From a bacterium (GTDB lineage: Bacteria; Patescibacteriota; Gracilibacteria; BD1-5; UBA6164): DNA of 64,000 nucleotides. How positions within the stretch are numbered: position 1 is the first letter of the stretch; each line of letters opens with the position of its first letter. The stretch covers positions 1 through 64,000 of the forward strand of contig JAGXIW010000006.1 of NCBI GenBank assembly GCA_024635475.1. Direction: 5' to 3'. Both the position numbers and the translations under genes were made by a program. Shown here one piece after another: positions 33,080-44,580 of the stretch. The notes under the pieces are model-generated. The model was not told where the DNA came from. It saw nothing but the letters and a program-made list of their open reading frames with translations, and ran no database searches.

Positions 33080-33559
33080 TTATTTCTTTATTTTTGCTTT
33101 TAATTCTTCATAAACTTGTCCAAGCTTTTCTTTAAAATACACCAATTCTTCTTTTGCTCAAGTAGAACTAAGATACTCTTCCCCTTCTTTTTTCTTTTCC
33201 TTATAGAATTCCTCTAATTTTAAAGATATTTCACCTATATATTTTTTTCATTTTCATTTCAACTCATTAATCATTCATTCACTATCCTCTCTATATCTTT
33301 CAATTAATCCTAAAATATCATCTTTTTTGTCTTCCAAAAATTGTTTACTTTCTTCTGATTCAATTATATCTTTTAATTCAGAAAAAAAATTCTTATGAGT
33401 TTCTATAAAATTTTCAAATAATACCATTTTTGGATCATGTTTAGTATCTGATGCTTTTTTCATATCTTTTTTTAACTCTTTTCATTTTTTAGTTCAATAA
33501 AGCGATGATACAGCATTTCATGCTAAGTACCCCATAGCTAGATAAAATAATTTTTTCAT
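33080..33559 (-). CDS. YtxH-like small protein
   Basis: 159 residues. MKKLFYLAMGYLAGNAVSSLYGTKKGKELKKDM resembles the start of YtxH/general-stress proteins: a short hydrophobic glycine segment, then (S/T)xxKGKELR. The rest is a charged helical region (Glu/Lys) likely to be coiled coil. Function unknown; probably membrane-attached. Confidence 0.7.
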
Positions 33560-33763
33560 AATTTTTATGATTATAATATAAATCCCATTTTTAGCAACTA
33601 AAAATGTAACAAAAAACTTTATAAACTTAACTAAATAATGTATTATTATTATAATTAAAAAAAAAATAATACAAGGGATTTTTTAACATAATTTTTAAAT
33701 TGGATTTTACAAATAGAATGTAGAATGTAGAATACAAATATACTTAATAATTAATACTTACAA

Positions 33764-36331
33764 ATGATTTACAACAACTTTTCAAATTGATACAAAAAAG
33801 TCCTTATTAATACCGAAAATAAAATAAAAGAAATCTGATTAAAAGATTTAAGAGTTGAAGATGTCTTTTTAGAAGTTTTGAATATATGAGAAAACTGAAT
33901 AAAAGAAATTTTTAATTTATATGGTATAAATGAAAAATTGGCTTTAGAAATAATCAATAAATGAATATTTAATGAAAAAATTGATGTAAGAAAATGAATT
34001 TATTCATGACTTAATAAAAATTTTAAAGATATAATACTATGAAGTGTAAAAATCGCCGCTTCATTTTCAAAAGAAAAAGCAAGTTTAGAAGATTTACTTC
34101 TATCTATGCTTAAAAATGATGTTTGGTTATCAAAATTATTAGATTATGTATGAATAAATCCTAGTGATTTAGAACAAAATCTAGAAGACTTAAACAAAAT
34201 TTGAAGTACAGATTGACTTACAAAATGAAATGTTATGAATTGAAGTATAGAAGATTGAATGAATAAGCTTATTTGAGCTATAACTGAAAATCTATTTATG
34301 TGAATGGAAGATGTTGAAACTCCTTTTGATAACAATAAAAATTCAAATAACACTAAAAAGAAAGAATCTGAAACCCCTGCATTAGATTTCTTTTCAACAG
34401 ATTTAACAGCTGAAGCTAGAGAATGAAAACTTGATAGAGTTATATGAAGAGAAGATGAAATAGAAAGACTAATTGCAATTCTAAATAGAAAAACAAAAAA
34501 TAATCCTTGTCTTGTTTGAGATCCTTGAGTTGGTAAAACTGCAGTTATAGAATGATTAGCTATGAAAATAGTAAAATGAGAAGTTCCCTTCTCTATGAAA
34601 GATAAAAAAATATTTGCACTAGATATGTCTATGCTTGTAGCATGAACAAAATATAGATGAGAATTTGAGTCTCGTATAAAACAAATTATAGAAGAAGCTT
34701 CTAAAGTAGAAAATGAAGTAATTTTATTTATAGATGAAATCCATACAATAATCTGAGCTTGATCAGGAGAATGAACTCTAGATGCTTCAAATATACTTAA
34801 GCCAGCAATGTGAAGATGAAAAATCAGAGTTATATGAGCAACAACTTTAACAGAATATCAAAAATATATAGAAAAAGATTCAGCATTGGAAAGGAGATTT
34901 CAAAAAATTAATGTATTAGAACCATCTAGAGAAATAGCTTTGGAAATAATAAGCTGATTAAAAGATGTTTTTGAAGAATATCATAATCTAAACATACTAC
35001 CTGATGCAGTTGAAGAATCTGTAAACCTATCTATGAGATATATAACTGATAGATACCTTCCAGATAAAGCAATTGATTTAATTGATGAAGCTTGTAGTTT
35101 AAAAAGTATGAAATATAATATAGATGAAGAAGAAATTGTAAAATTAAAAGAAAAAGTGGCAGGGTTACAAAAAAAGATTGAACAAGCAGTTGTTAATAGT
35201 CAATATAAAAAAGCAGTATGATTAAAACAAGAACAAAAAGATTTGGAAGATAAAATTCAAACACTAAAAAGAAAATTTAGTATTCCAAAAGAAAAAAGAT
35301 TAAATGTAGATGCAAGCGATATACAAAAAGTATTGAGTATAGCAACTTGAATACCAACAGAAAATCTTAGTTCAAAAGAAATAGAAAAACTTAAATTATT
35401 ACCAAGCAATTTAAAATCAAAAATTGTATGACAAGATGATGCAATTGATTCAATTATAAAATCAATTATGAGAAGCAAAGCTTGAATTTGAAATCCAAAT
35501 AGACCACTTTGAAGTTTCTTATTTTTATGACCTACTTGAGTTTGAAAAACTGAACTTGTTAAAATCTTATCTAAAGAATTTTATTGAAATGAAACAAGTT
35601 TAATAAAAATTGATATGAGTGAATACTCAGATAAGACAAGTGCAAATAAACTTATATGAGCTTCAGCTTGATATGTATGATATGAAGAATGATGATTATT
35701 GACAGAAAAAGTAAGAAAAAAACCATATAGTATAGTGCTTTTTGATGAAATAGAAAAATGAGATTTAGAAGTTTATAATCTACTTCTTCAAATACTAGAA
35801 GATTGAATTTTGACTGATAATAAATGAAGAAAAATAAATTTCAAAAATACAATAATAGTGATGACAAGTAATATTTGACAAGATGAATTCAAGGAAAAAG
35901 CAAATATGATTTGATTTAATATAAGTGAAACAGAAGAAGAAAAAGTTATGCAAGATTTTGAAAAAGCTCGTGAAAAAATAATCTGAAATCTATCTGAGTA
36001 TTTTCCAACAGAATTTATAAATAGAATAGATAAGATAGTTGTTTTTAATCCACTTGATAAAGATAAAATCAAAAAAATTGTTAAATTACAATTAGATGAA
36101 CTAGCAAATAGACTTAAAACAAAAAATATTGATTTAGTATATAATTTAAAAATAATAAATAATATTACTAAAAAAGTATACAATCCAGAATTTTGAGCTA
36201 GAGAAGTAAGAAGATTTATAATAAATAATATAGAAGATCAAATTGCCGAGATACTTATATGATGAAACAAAAAAACAAACACTTTTGATTTAATTATTGA
36301 AAAAGATCAAATAATAGTGAAAAATAAATAA
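33764..36331 (+). CDS. clpC: Clp ATPase, ClpC-type
   Basis: 855 residues. N-terminal ~150 residues are a divergent Clp-N double repeat. AAA-1 has CLVGDPGVGKTAV and [13 protein letters not shown]; a short coiled M-domain (about residues 440-520, [11 protein letters not shown]...) is ClpC-sized and not ClpB-sized; AAA-2 has FLFLGPTGVGKTELVK and [20 protein letters not shown] and the C-terminal GAREVRRFI are also typical. It unfolds substrates for ClpP, which is encoded at 42070. Both Walker A glycines written as TGA are strong proof of the recoding. Confidence 0.93.
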
Positions 36332-36395
36332 CTTTTTCTTGATAAAAGTAAAAACATAACTATTATAGATAAAATAAACATTTAAAGTCATAAAA

Positions 36396-38045
36396 ATGAG
36401 AAAAAATAAATTATCCATTTTTACATTATATCTCTTTTTCCTTTCATCTTTTTTCTTTCATCTAGTAAAAGTAGATGCTTTTTTAGATCAAGATTCATGA
36501 CTTGATTTATACAACAATATTGAATCTTGAATCTATGACTTAGAATTAAAAAATTATGAATACAATATCACAAATTGATGAGAAATAAGTATAGCAAAAA
36601 GAATTAATACTATGGCCTGAGTTGAATGTATAGATGAATCTATTACTATGGAAGATTTCAGTAAAATTGCATCAAAAGATACAGTTACTTTATCAAATCT
36701 AATACTTGATGAGTGTAAAAATGATAATTGAGATATAGAAATAAGTCTTATTAATAATTTATTTAGTGTAATTAGTAACCTAAGCCGAGAATCCAAAGCA
36801 AATGCTGAAGAAAAAAGTAGAATTACTTACAATATTGCTAGATTAGGATTGTATAGTGACTGAAATACAGATAATTCACCTTATGATATAATTAAAGATT
36901 TAGAAGATATAAATTGAATAATTTTTACAATTACAGATGATACAAAATATAAATGAACTGATACAACAAGATTAAGTGATTTTTTTTCTTCTTCTAAAAG
37001 CAACACTAGCAGTATTACAGCTAAATCTGCCAGTACAGCTAAATCTACTACTAGTACAGCTAAATCTACTAGTACAGCTAAATCTACTACTAATAGTACT
37101 ACCAGTTCTACCGACACTACTATTACTTCAAATTGATATACCTGTACTACAAGTTCAAGTAATAATCTAAGTTGATTAAATTATTCTACTTTAGATAATT
37201 TAATAGGTAATATAGAAAATAATTGAAACTCCGATTACAATGATTCATCATCTTGAATTACTTGAAACTGAAATACTAATAATGGTGGTAATAATAATTG
37301 ATCATCTCTTGCATCCGCACAAGTATGAGGTGATTTAATAAAAATAAGTTCTCCTGATATAAATGAAGATAGTTCAAATTGTAGTGAGTTTTTTTGTATC
37401 AAGATATTATATTCAAAATATGAGCATAATTTGTTTTGATGATGAAAAAGTAAAGATAAAAGTATAGAATGATTAATTAAAACCTCAAATAATCATCTGT
37501 ATAAGTTTGCTAATACTTCATTAATTCAACATCAAATCACAATAGATAATTGGGAATTATCTATAAAAAATCTTAAACTTAAAGATATTTTTAATCAAAA
37601 TGTTATAGTTCTTTCAAGAAATATACCTATAATTAATGTAGATAAAAATAATGCTAAAGAAAAAGTAAAAAAAGCAAATTCTTCTTTTGGTCATAAAAGC
37701 CTTCTTGAATATTATTATAAATTATATTGACTTGATTATGAAAGAGCTAATAGTATAGATGATTTTAATAAAAGATTATCAGAAACTATTTCTATAAATG
37801 ATTCTCTAGGATTAGGAATATTTAATGCAACTGAAAGATATGACTCTTCTTCTAGTCATTCTGCAGCAAGTAAAGACGATGATTCTTACCTTAATAAACT
37901 TTTGACTACAAAACAAAGAAGTGATAATATGAGCCAGTTATATTGATTATTTATAGAATTAGAAAGCTTTACAAATTCATTTGATCAATATGTTAAATGA
38001 GTTAATTTACAAGTAATAAGTATGGCAAAGAAGGCCTCATGGTAA
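36396..38045 (+). CDS. Uncharacterised secreted protein with Ser/Thr-rich linker
   Basis: 549 residues with a signal peptide (hydrophobic 7-24, probable cleavage near VDA). A low-complexity linker of STAKSTTSTAKST-type repeats covers about residues 195-240, followed by a Gly/Asn-rich stretch. The flanking domains are not recognised. Such Ser/Thr linkers usually separate surface domains and may be glycosylated. It lies 40 nt before another secreted protein, so both may form one operon with clpC. Confidence 0.75.
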
Positions 38046-38084
38046 TATATTGATTTTATATTTATTTAATTTCTATTACTTTAA

Positions 38085-39359
38085 ATGAAAAATTTTTTTT
38101 TAGTTATATTTATATTTTTGATTACTATAGAATTTTCTTATGCAAGTAATGATTGTTCTTCTTGTAGTATAAAAGATGCTCCCGCTGAAGTATTACAAAA
38201 ATTTATAGAAAATCAAAGAACTGTTTTGGGTAATATAGCAAATGCTGTATCGTGAAAAAAAGATACTGCAGATTTAAAAACTCTACAAGCTAATTTTACA
38301 AAATCAATAAATAGTATAATAAGTTTTGATAATTATTTTGAAAGTTTTAATTATATAGTTGTTGAATTAACAACGGGTGTTCCTGCAGAACTTAGAAGAG
38401 ATAAAACAAAATTAGAAAATGAACTAACTAATGTTCAAAATCAAATAGAAAAAAGTATTAAAAGAAGGTATTCTTGAGTAGAATTAACTAAAGATCAAGT
38501 ATGTGATTGAATTGATGAAAGTGATAATTGTTCATTAACTTGAAGTGTTTTGAGTGTGTTGACTACATTATCAAAAAATAACTCAAATGTACTTTCTCTT
38601 TATGAAAATAGTATATTATGACAAAACACTACAAAAGAAGATTTTATATTAGTTCCGAATTCATTTTATGAAGAAATGATAGCTTCATACAATAAAAATA
38701 CTTTAATGGATTGTTCAATGTGTGAATGATGATTTTTTAAAAAAATATGAGATAAGATTAAATCTATATCTGAAAACATGAAATCTACTTGAAAAGCTAC
38801 AAAATATTGGATAGATGCTTGGAATTTATTAACATGAAATGTAAAAGAATCAGATTTAAAAAAATTAGAAAAAGATCTATTAATGAAAGAATTAGCTCGC
38901 CAATGATTAACAAAAGAACAGTCTCAAATAATTCTTGAAAATCTAAGAAAATTTAATGATAAATGATGATTTTCAACTGAAAATAATTTTATAGTTAACT
39001 CTATTAATTCCTGAAATAATTTTGTTGTAAAATTTATAGGATTTTTTGATGATGTACTAATTGCTATTCAAAATAATCCTGATAATAATAAGGATACTAT
39101 AGAGATAACTGATTTACCTACCGAAATAGATAAAAAAGATGCTACATTAATTTTATATAAAGATATGCAAGAAGTATATGCAAATCTAAACAAAGCTGCA
39201 GGGATCCAATCCATGATAGATGAAAAATCTATTGATAAATTAGTGAGAACACATGCAACTCTTGCAAAAATTATATCAAATTTAGAAAAAACAGTAAAAC
39301 CTGCTCAAAAAGTTTGTAATGATCAATGTTGATGAGTTTGAAATTGTACAGATTATTAA
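38085..39359 (+). CDS. Uncharacterised secreted protein
   Basis: 424 residues. Signal peptide at 1-21 (cleavage after SYA), then NDCSSCSIKD. The mature chain is largely helical with a long coiled coil (about 110-130), and has paired cysteines (CSMCEG near residue 208, and CNDQCGGVGNC at the C-terminus) suggesting disulfides outside the cell. No family recognised. Same strand and spacing as its neighbours. Confidence 0.75.
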
Positions 39360-39399
39360 ATAATAAAAAAACTTACTACTTATTACTTACCAATTATAA

Positions 39400-40146
39400 A
39401 TGATAATAAATAAAAAAGAATTAGAACAATTGAAAAAAAATGCTGAAATTCACCAAATAATTATTGATGAAATTAAAAAAATAGCAAAGCCTTGAATTAG
39501 TACTTTAACAATTGATGATTTATGTTGAGAAATATGTACAAAGTACTGATTTTTGCCATGATTTAAATGAGTCTATAATTTCCCTGCCAATATGTGCATA
39601 AGTGTAAACGATGTAGTTGTTCATTGAGTTCCTAAAAAAAATATTATTTTAAAAAATTGAGATTTAGTAAAGTTTGATTTATGAATAAAAGATAAAAATA
39701 TATGAATAAATACTGATTCAGCTTTTGCTATGATTATCTGAGATTGACCTAAAAACAAGGAAATAGAAAGATTTGTAAAAGTAAATAAAGAGGCTTTATA
39801 TAAAGGAATAGACCAATGTATATTATGAAATAGAGTTTGAGATATATGATTCGCTATTCAAACTCATGTTGAATCTGCTTGATTTCATATAGTTCGTGAT
39901 CTAACATGACACTGACTTTGATATAAATTACATGAAAAACCTTATATATATAATTATGGGAAACCTTGAACTTGAGAAAAATTAAAAGAAGGTATGTTAA
40001 TTGCAATAGAACCAATTATATGATTTAGTAGCTGAAAAATAACAGATAAATGATGATTTGAGTATTATATCGCTGATTGAAGTTTATGATGCCAATTTGA
40101 ACATACAGTCTTGATTACTGAAAAAGGTCCAGAAATAATAATTTAA
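39400..40146 (+). CDS. map: Methionine aminopeptidase type I
   Basis: 248 residues. Metal-site motifs in order: VVVHGVP (His), KFDLGIKDKNIGINTDSAF (two Asp), DLTGHGLGYKLHEKP (His) and IAIEPIIGFSSG (Glu), QFEHTVLIT (Glu). All ligands of the pita-bread fold are present. It removes the initiator Met from nascent proteins in the cytosol. Confidence 0.95.
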
Positions 40147-40173
40147 TAAGTTCTTAATCAACCTTTTTTTATT

Positions 40174-42036
40174 ATGTGAAAATGATTGTTTGAATATATA
40201 GAAAAACAACTATCTGAAAAAATACATACATATCATACTTGTAAATGGTGTTCTAAAGAATATCCTATTTTTGATAAAGAAAAGACATTCCTTGAAAAAA
40301 GAAATCTAGATTTTTCTGAACTGTGCTTTGATTGTAGATTTAGAAATATGCTTATGTGGAGAAATGAAAAAAAACTCTATTGGAGAAAAAGCGATAAAAC
40401 ATGAAAAAGAATCCTTTCAATGTATTCCCCAGAATATAAATGAAAAGTATATAATTATGATGAATGGGAACAAGAATGATGATTTGCTTCAATAAACATA
40501 GATTTTAATGCAAATGAGGATTTTATAAGTAATTATTATAAATTATTTCTAAAAATCCCTAAACCATGAACAGATATCTTCCGGACAAATGAAAATATAA
40601 ATTTTTGTAATAGGACCTGAAGAGTGAAAAATGCTTATTATTCATTTACTAGCTTTGAAAATTGTGAAGATTTATATTTTTCAAATCATATATCTGAATC
40701 AAAAGATATATATAACTCAACTAGAGCTGATACTTCAATCCTGGTTTATGAAAGCACTTTTGTATATAATAGTTACAAAATATTTTTCTGTGATAATATA
40801 AATAATAGTAAAGAAATATATTTTTCATATGAATTAAAAGACTGTGAAGAATGTATTTTTTGCTCGAATTTGGTTGGAAAGAAATATATGATTTATAACA
40901 AAGAGTATAAAAAAGAAGAATACGAAAATATAAAATCAAATCTAAAACAAAATATGTCTAGTTATCAAAAGCTTGAAAATATGGTTATAGAATATGAAAC
41001 ATCTAAAATAAAAATCTTAAAAAAATGAATAAATAATATTTGAAGCGAAAATGTAATATGAAATAAACTTAATAATTCTAATAATTGTATACTTTGTCAT
41101 AATATACTTGGGTGAGATAATTGTTTTAATTCTATATGATGATTTCCTGCAAATGAAAAAAATATATTTAACTCTTATTGATTTTGAGCAGTTGAAAATA
41201 TGAATTTATCTATGTGAAATTGACCATGAAATAATTTATATTTTACAATAAATATAGAAGATAGTGATAATATATATTTCTCGCAAAAAATAAAATGATG
41301 CCATTATTGTATATGATGTTATGGGCTTCAAAATGCTAGTTATCATATATTAAATAAACCTTATTCAAAAGAAGAATATAATGAATTATTTCCGAAAATT
41401 ATTGAAAATATAAAAAATCACTGACATTATAATGATTTTTTTTCACCAAAACACAGTCCTTTTCCTATAAATGATACATGTATAATGGAAGAATTTCCTA
41501 TAAATAAACTTAGAGAAATCAAAAATTATAACTGATGAGATTTAGAAAATTATAGTTATAATGAAAAAATTATTGATTTAGATTGAAAATGAATTATTTA
41601 TATTCTATACCCTGAAAAAAATTTATCAGATGCCATAATTGATTTCTGATGAAAAGAAAAAATAAATACACTATGGAGAAATATAGAAAATGAAATTACA
41701 ATACCTAAATGACTTGATAAAATTACTTATGATAAAATTCCAGATAATATCTATGATTTAGAAGAAAGTATAATAGAAAAAGCAATCAAGTGTAAAGAAA
41801 CATGAAGATATTATAGATTTATTAAAAAAGAATTGGATTTTTGTAAAAAATATTCTATTGCTCTTCCAAGAAATCATCCTGATAACAGAATAGATAAGAG
41901 AAGACAAAAATCCCCAAAACTCAATATAGAACTAATAAAATGTCATAAATGTAAAAAAGAAACTTTATCGGTTTATCCTGAAAAGTTATGAAACATTGTT
42001 GTTTGTGAGGATTGTTATAACAAAGAAATATATTAA
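40174..42036 (+). CDS. Cys-rich zinc-ribbon/beta-helix-like protein of Patescibacteria type
   Basis: 620 residues. An N-terminal zinc ribbon has CKWC (23-26) and CFDC (51-54); a C-terminal one has CHKCKKE and CEDC. Between them two similar modules alternate short strands with Cys/Asn turns (NCEDLYFSN, CEECIFCSN; NCILCHN, CHYCIGCYG), each closing with a YxIxNKxYxKEEY segment (about 246-260 and 398-412). The pattern suggests a right-handed beta-helix with metal or thiol turns. ALPRNHPDNRIDKRRQK near residue 575 is a further conserved-looking block. Similar proteins recur in Patescibacteria as hypothetical genes (recollection). Function unknown. Confidence 0.7.
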
Positions 42037-42065
42037 AAAATCTCTTGAAATTCAAGAGATTTTTT
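42035..42065. terminator. Bidirectional terminator
   Basis: AAAAAATCTCTTGAA (42035-42049) and its complement (42051-42065) flank one base; it overlaps the stop of the 40174 gene and ends 5 nt before the clpP stop, serving both convergent genes. Confidence 0.85.
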
Positions 42066-42069
42066 GGGT

Positions 42070-42678
42070 TTAAGCATTTTTAATTATCTTATCTATAAGT
42101 CCATAAGCTAGAGCTTCTTCAGCTGTCATAAAATTATCTCTATCACAATCATTTTCTACTTGTTCAATTGTTTTTCATGTATGTTTTGCAAGTATCTTAT
42201 ATAATCTAACTCAAGTTTTAATTATATGATCTGCAGCTATTCTTATGTCTGTAGCTTGTCATTCAGCTCATCCTAAAGGTTGATGAATCATAATCTCACT
42301 ATGTGGTAGAGCAAATCTCTTTCATTTTTCTCATCAAGCTAGGATTATAGATCCCATTGAAGCAGATAATCAAATAGAAACTGTATGTATAGGACATTTT
42401 ACATATTGCATAACATCATAAATAGCAAGTCATGCTGTTACATGTCAACCTGGACTATTTATATATATAGTAATTGGTAATTTTGGATCAACTTTTTCAA
42501 GAAATAATAATTGAGCTATAACTGTATTTGCAACAGTACTATCAATAGCATCTCAAAGAAATACAACTCTATCTTCCAATAATCTAGAATATATATCATA
42601 AGCTCTCTCTCAAGACGGAGTCTTGTCTATAACTGTAGGAATTAATGTATTTGTTACTGGAAATATTTTTCTTGCCAT
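42070..42678 (-). CDS. clpP: ATP-dependent Clp protease proteolytic subunit
   Basis: 202 residues. The catalytic Ser107 lies in [16 protein letters not shown], His132 in [13 protein letters not shown] and the Asp in [25 protein letters not shown] is the conserved substrate-strand region. Forms the tetradecameric chamber that degrades proteins delivered by ClpC. There is no long propeptide. Confidence 0.95.
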
Positions 42679-42788
42679 TTTTTAAAGTATTAAATAATAG
42701 TAAAATCTCTTTTGTTCTTTATTATTTTATCATATATGTATTTTTTATCAAATTTAATAGATTTTATTATATTGACAGTTTTATAAAT

Positions 42789-43820
42789 TTACTTCTTACT
42801 AGCCAACTGTCCACAAGCTGCATCTATATCATCTCACATAGTTGTTCTAATAGTTGATGGAACACCATATTTTTCAAGTATATCTTGGAATTTCTCTATT
42901 ATAAATCTAGGAGTTGACTTATAACTTCCAGAAGTTCATTCTCATGAATTATAAGGAATAAAATTTACATGAGCCAACTTCCCTTTTAGAAGTTCTCCTA
43001 ACTCTGAAGCTAATTTGATATTGTCATTAACTCAATTTATCATTATATATTCATAAAAAATCCTTTTATTTGTTTTTTCTACATATAAATCAAGTGATTT
43101 CATTAATTTATCTAAATTATAAGTCAGATCTACAGGCATTATTGATTTTCTTATTTCATCATTTGGAGCATGTAAACTTATAGCCAAACTAGTTTGTGGA
43201 AAATCATCACCAAATTTATTTATCCCAGGAATTATTCCACAAGTTGAAACTGTTACTCTCCTATTTGCTAGATTTAGTTTCTTTTGATCACATATAATTT
43301 CAATAGATTTCTTTACATTTTCGTAATTCAAAAATGGCTCTCACATACCCATATAAACTACATTTCTGAGTATAGTTCATTCTTTATTTAGTAGCTCTGA
43401 AGCATAATAAACTTGTTCAATTATTTCATAAAATTCTAGATTTCTTTGAAGTCAAAGTTTTCAAGTTGCACAAAAAGTACAAGCCATAGGACAACCAGCT
43501 TGACTAGAAACACACAGTGTATTTCTACCAGTTAGATGTCTCATAATTACAGCTTCAATAAATAAACCATCCTTAGTTTTAAAAAGAATCTTGGTTGTTT
43601 GTCCATTGTCAGAAGTAACTATATGATCAGTAACAAGAGAATAGTAAAAAAAATTATTATTCAACTTTTCCCTAAGTTCTTTTGGAATAGTTTGTATATC
43701 TCAATAATCAGATACAAAATTCTTATAAATTGCATTTTCAATTTGAGCATACCTAAATGGAGGAAATTTATTTTGTTTTAAGAAATCTTTTACAAGAGCT
43801 TCATCGTGTATGGAAAACAT
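42789..43820 (-). CDS. rlmN: 23S rRNA/tRNA (adenine-2)-methyltransferase RlmN
   Basis: 343 residues. Radical-SAM CxxxCxxC at Cys110, Cys114 and Cys117 ([12 protein letters not shown]), MGMGEPFLNY, and the methyl-carrying cysteine Cys336 in [11 protein letters not shown] near the C-terminus. It methylates A2503 of 23S rRNA and A37 of some tRNAs, affecting translation fidelity and nascent-peptide stalling. Confidence 0.95.
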
Positions 43821-43956
43821 AAGCAATTAACAATTAATAATTAATTCTCCCTTATTTTAAAAAAAATTTTGAAAAAAGAAAGTTTAATGTAAAATATCTT
43901 TAAAATACAATTTTTGAGAGAGAGATATGTTTTAATCTATTAATTATACATTCCTT

Positions 43957-44580
43957 ATGAAATCATCAAAATCTTGAACTACTATAGTTGAAGCTGTAAT
44001 AGCAATGCTCATAATTATAGTGTGAATTGTATGAGTTTATAAAATATATACAGAATCACTAAAAATATCTACAACTACAGAAAATAGAATCAAAGCAATT
44101 TCTATAGCAAGAGAAGGAATAGAAGTTATGCAAAATATTAGAGATACAAATTGGGTTCTATTTTGAGCCGATCCAAAAAACTGTTGGAATGTAAAAGATT
44201 ATAATGTATCTTGTTTATGAAATGACAGTCATAAAATACCAGCTTGAGACTATAAAATTTATAAAGGTGTAGATAATAGATGGAAATTATTTTCATGAAG
44301 CATATCATGATTAGACTACAGTACTTGAGCTTATAGAAATGAATATGAGGTAAAATTAGATATTAATTGACTTTATACTCAAAGTTGATGAATAACTTCA
44401 TTTAAACCTCTTTTCACAAGAAAAATAGAAATAAGTTATATAGATACAAATTGATGAACAGCTGATGAAAATGATGAAAAAATGCTTGTGAAATCTATAG
44501 TTTCTTGGGCTGATAATTCAAAAATGTGATTTTATACTGTAACTTTAGAAAATCTACTTACTAATTGGAAAAAAGATTAA
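43957..44580 (+). CDS. Minor pilin/pseudopilin (PilV-like)
   Basis: 207 residues. Prepilin signal KSGTTIVEAVIAMLIIIVGIVGVYKIY with Gly7 before the cleavage point and Glu at +5 of the mature chain. ISIAREGIEVMQNIRDTNW after the stalk is typical of minor pilins of the PilV/GspI kind. Its stop overlaps by 4 nt the 3' end of the large convergent gene. Confidence 0.85.

Noticed and set aside
33712-33736. TAGAATG tandem repeat as a mobile-element end
   Set aside because: Only three short units with no inverted ends or transposase nearby; more likely slippage.
36976-37170. Leucine-rich ORF in the Ser/Thr linker region, and its minus-strand counterpart at 36881-37117
   Set aside because: Both are frame shadows of the STAKST low-complexity linker in the secreted protein at 36396-38045.
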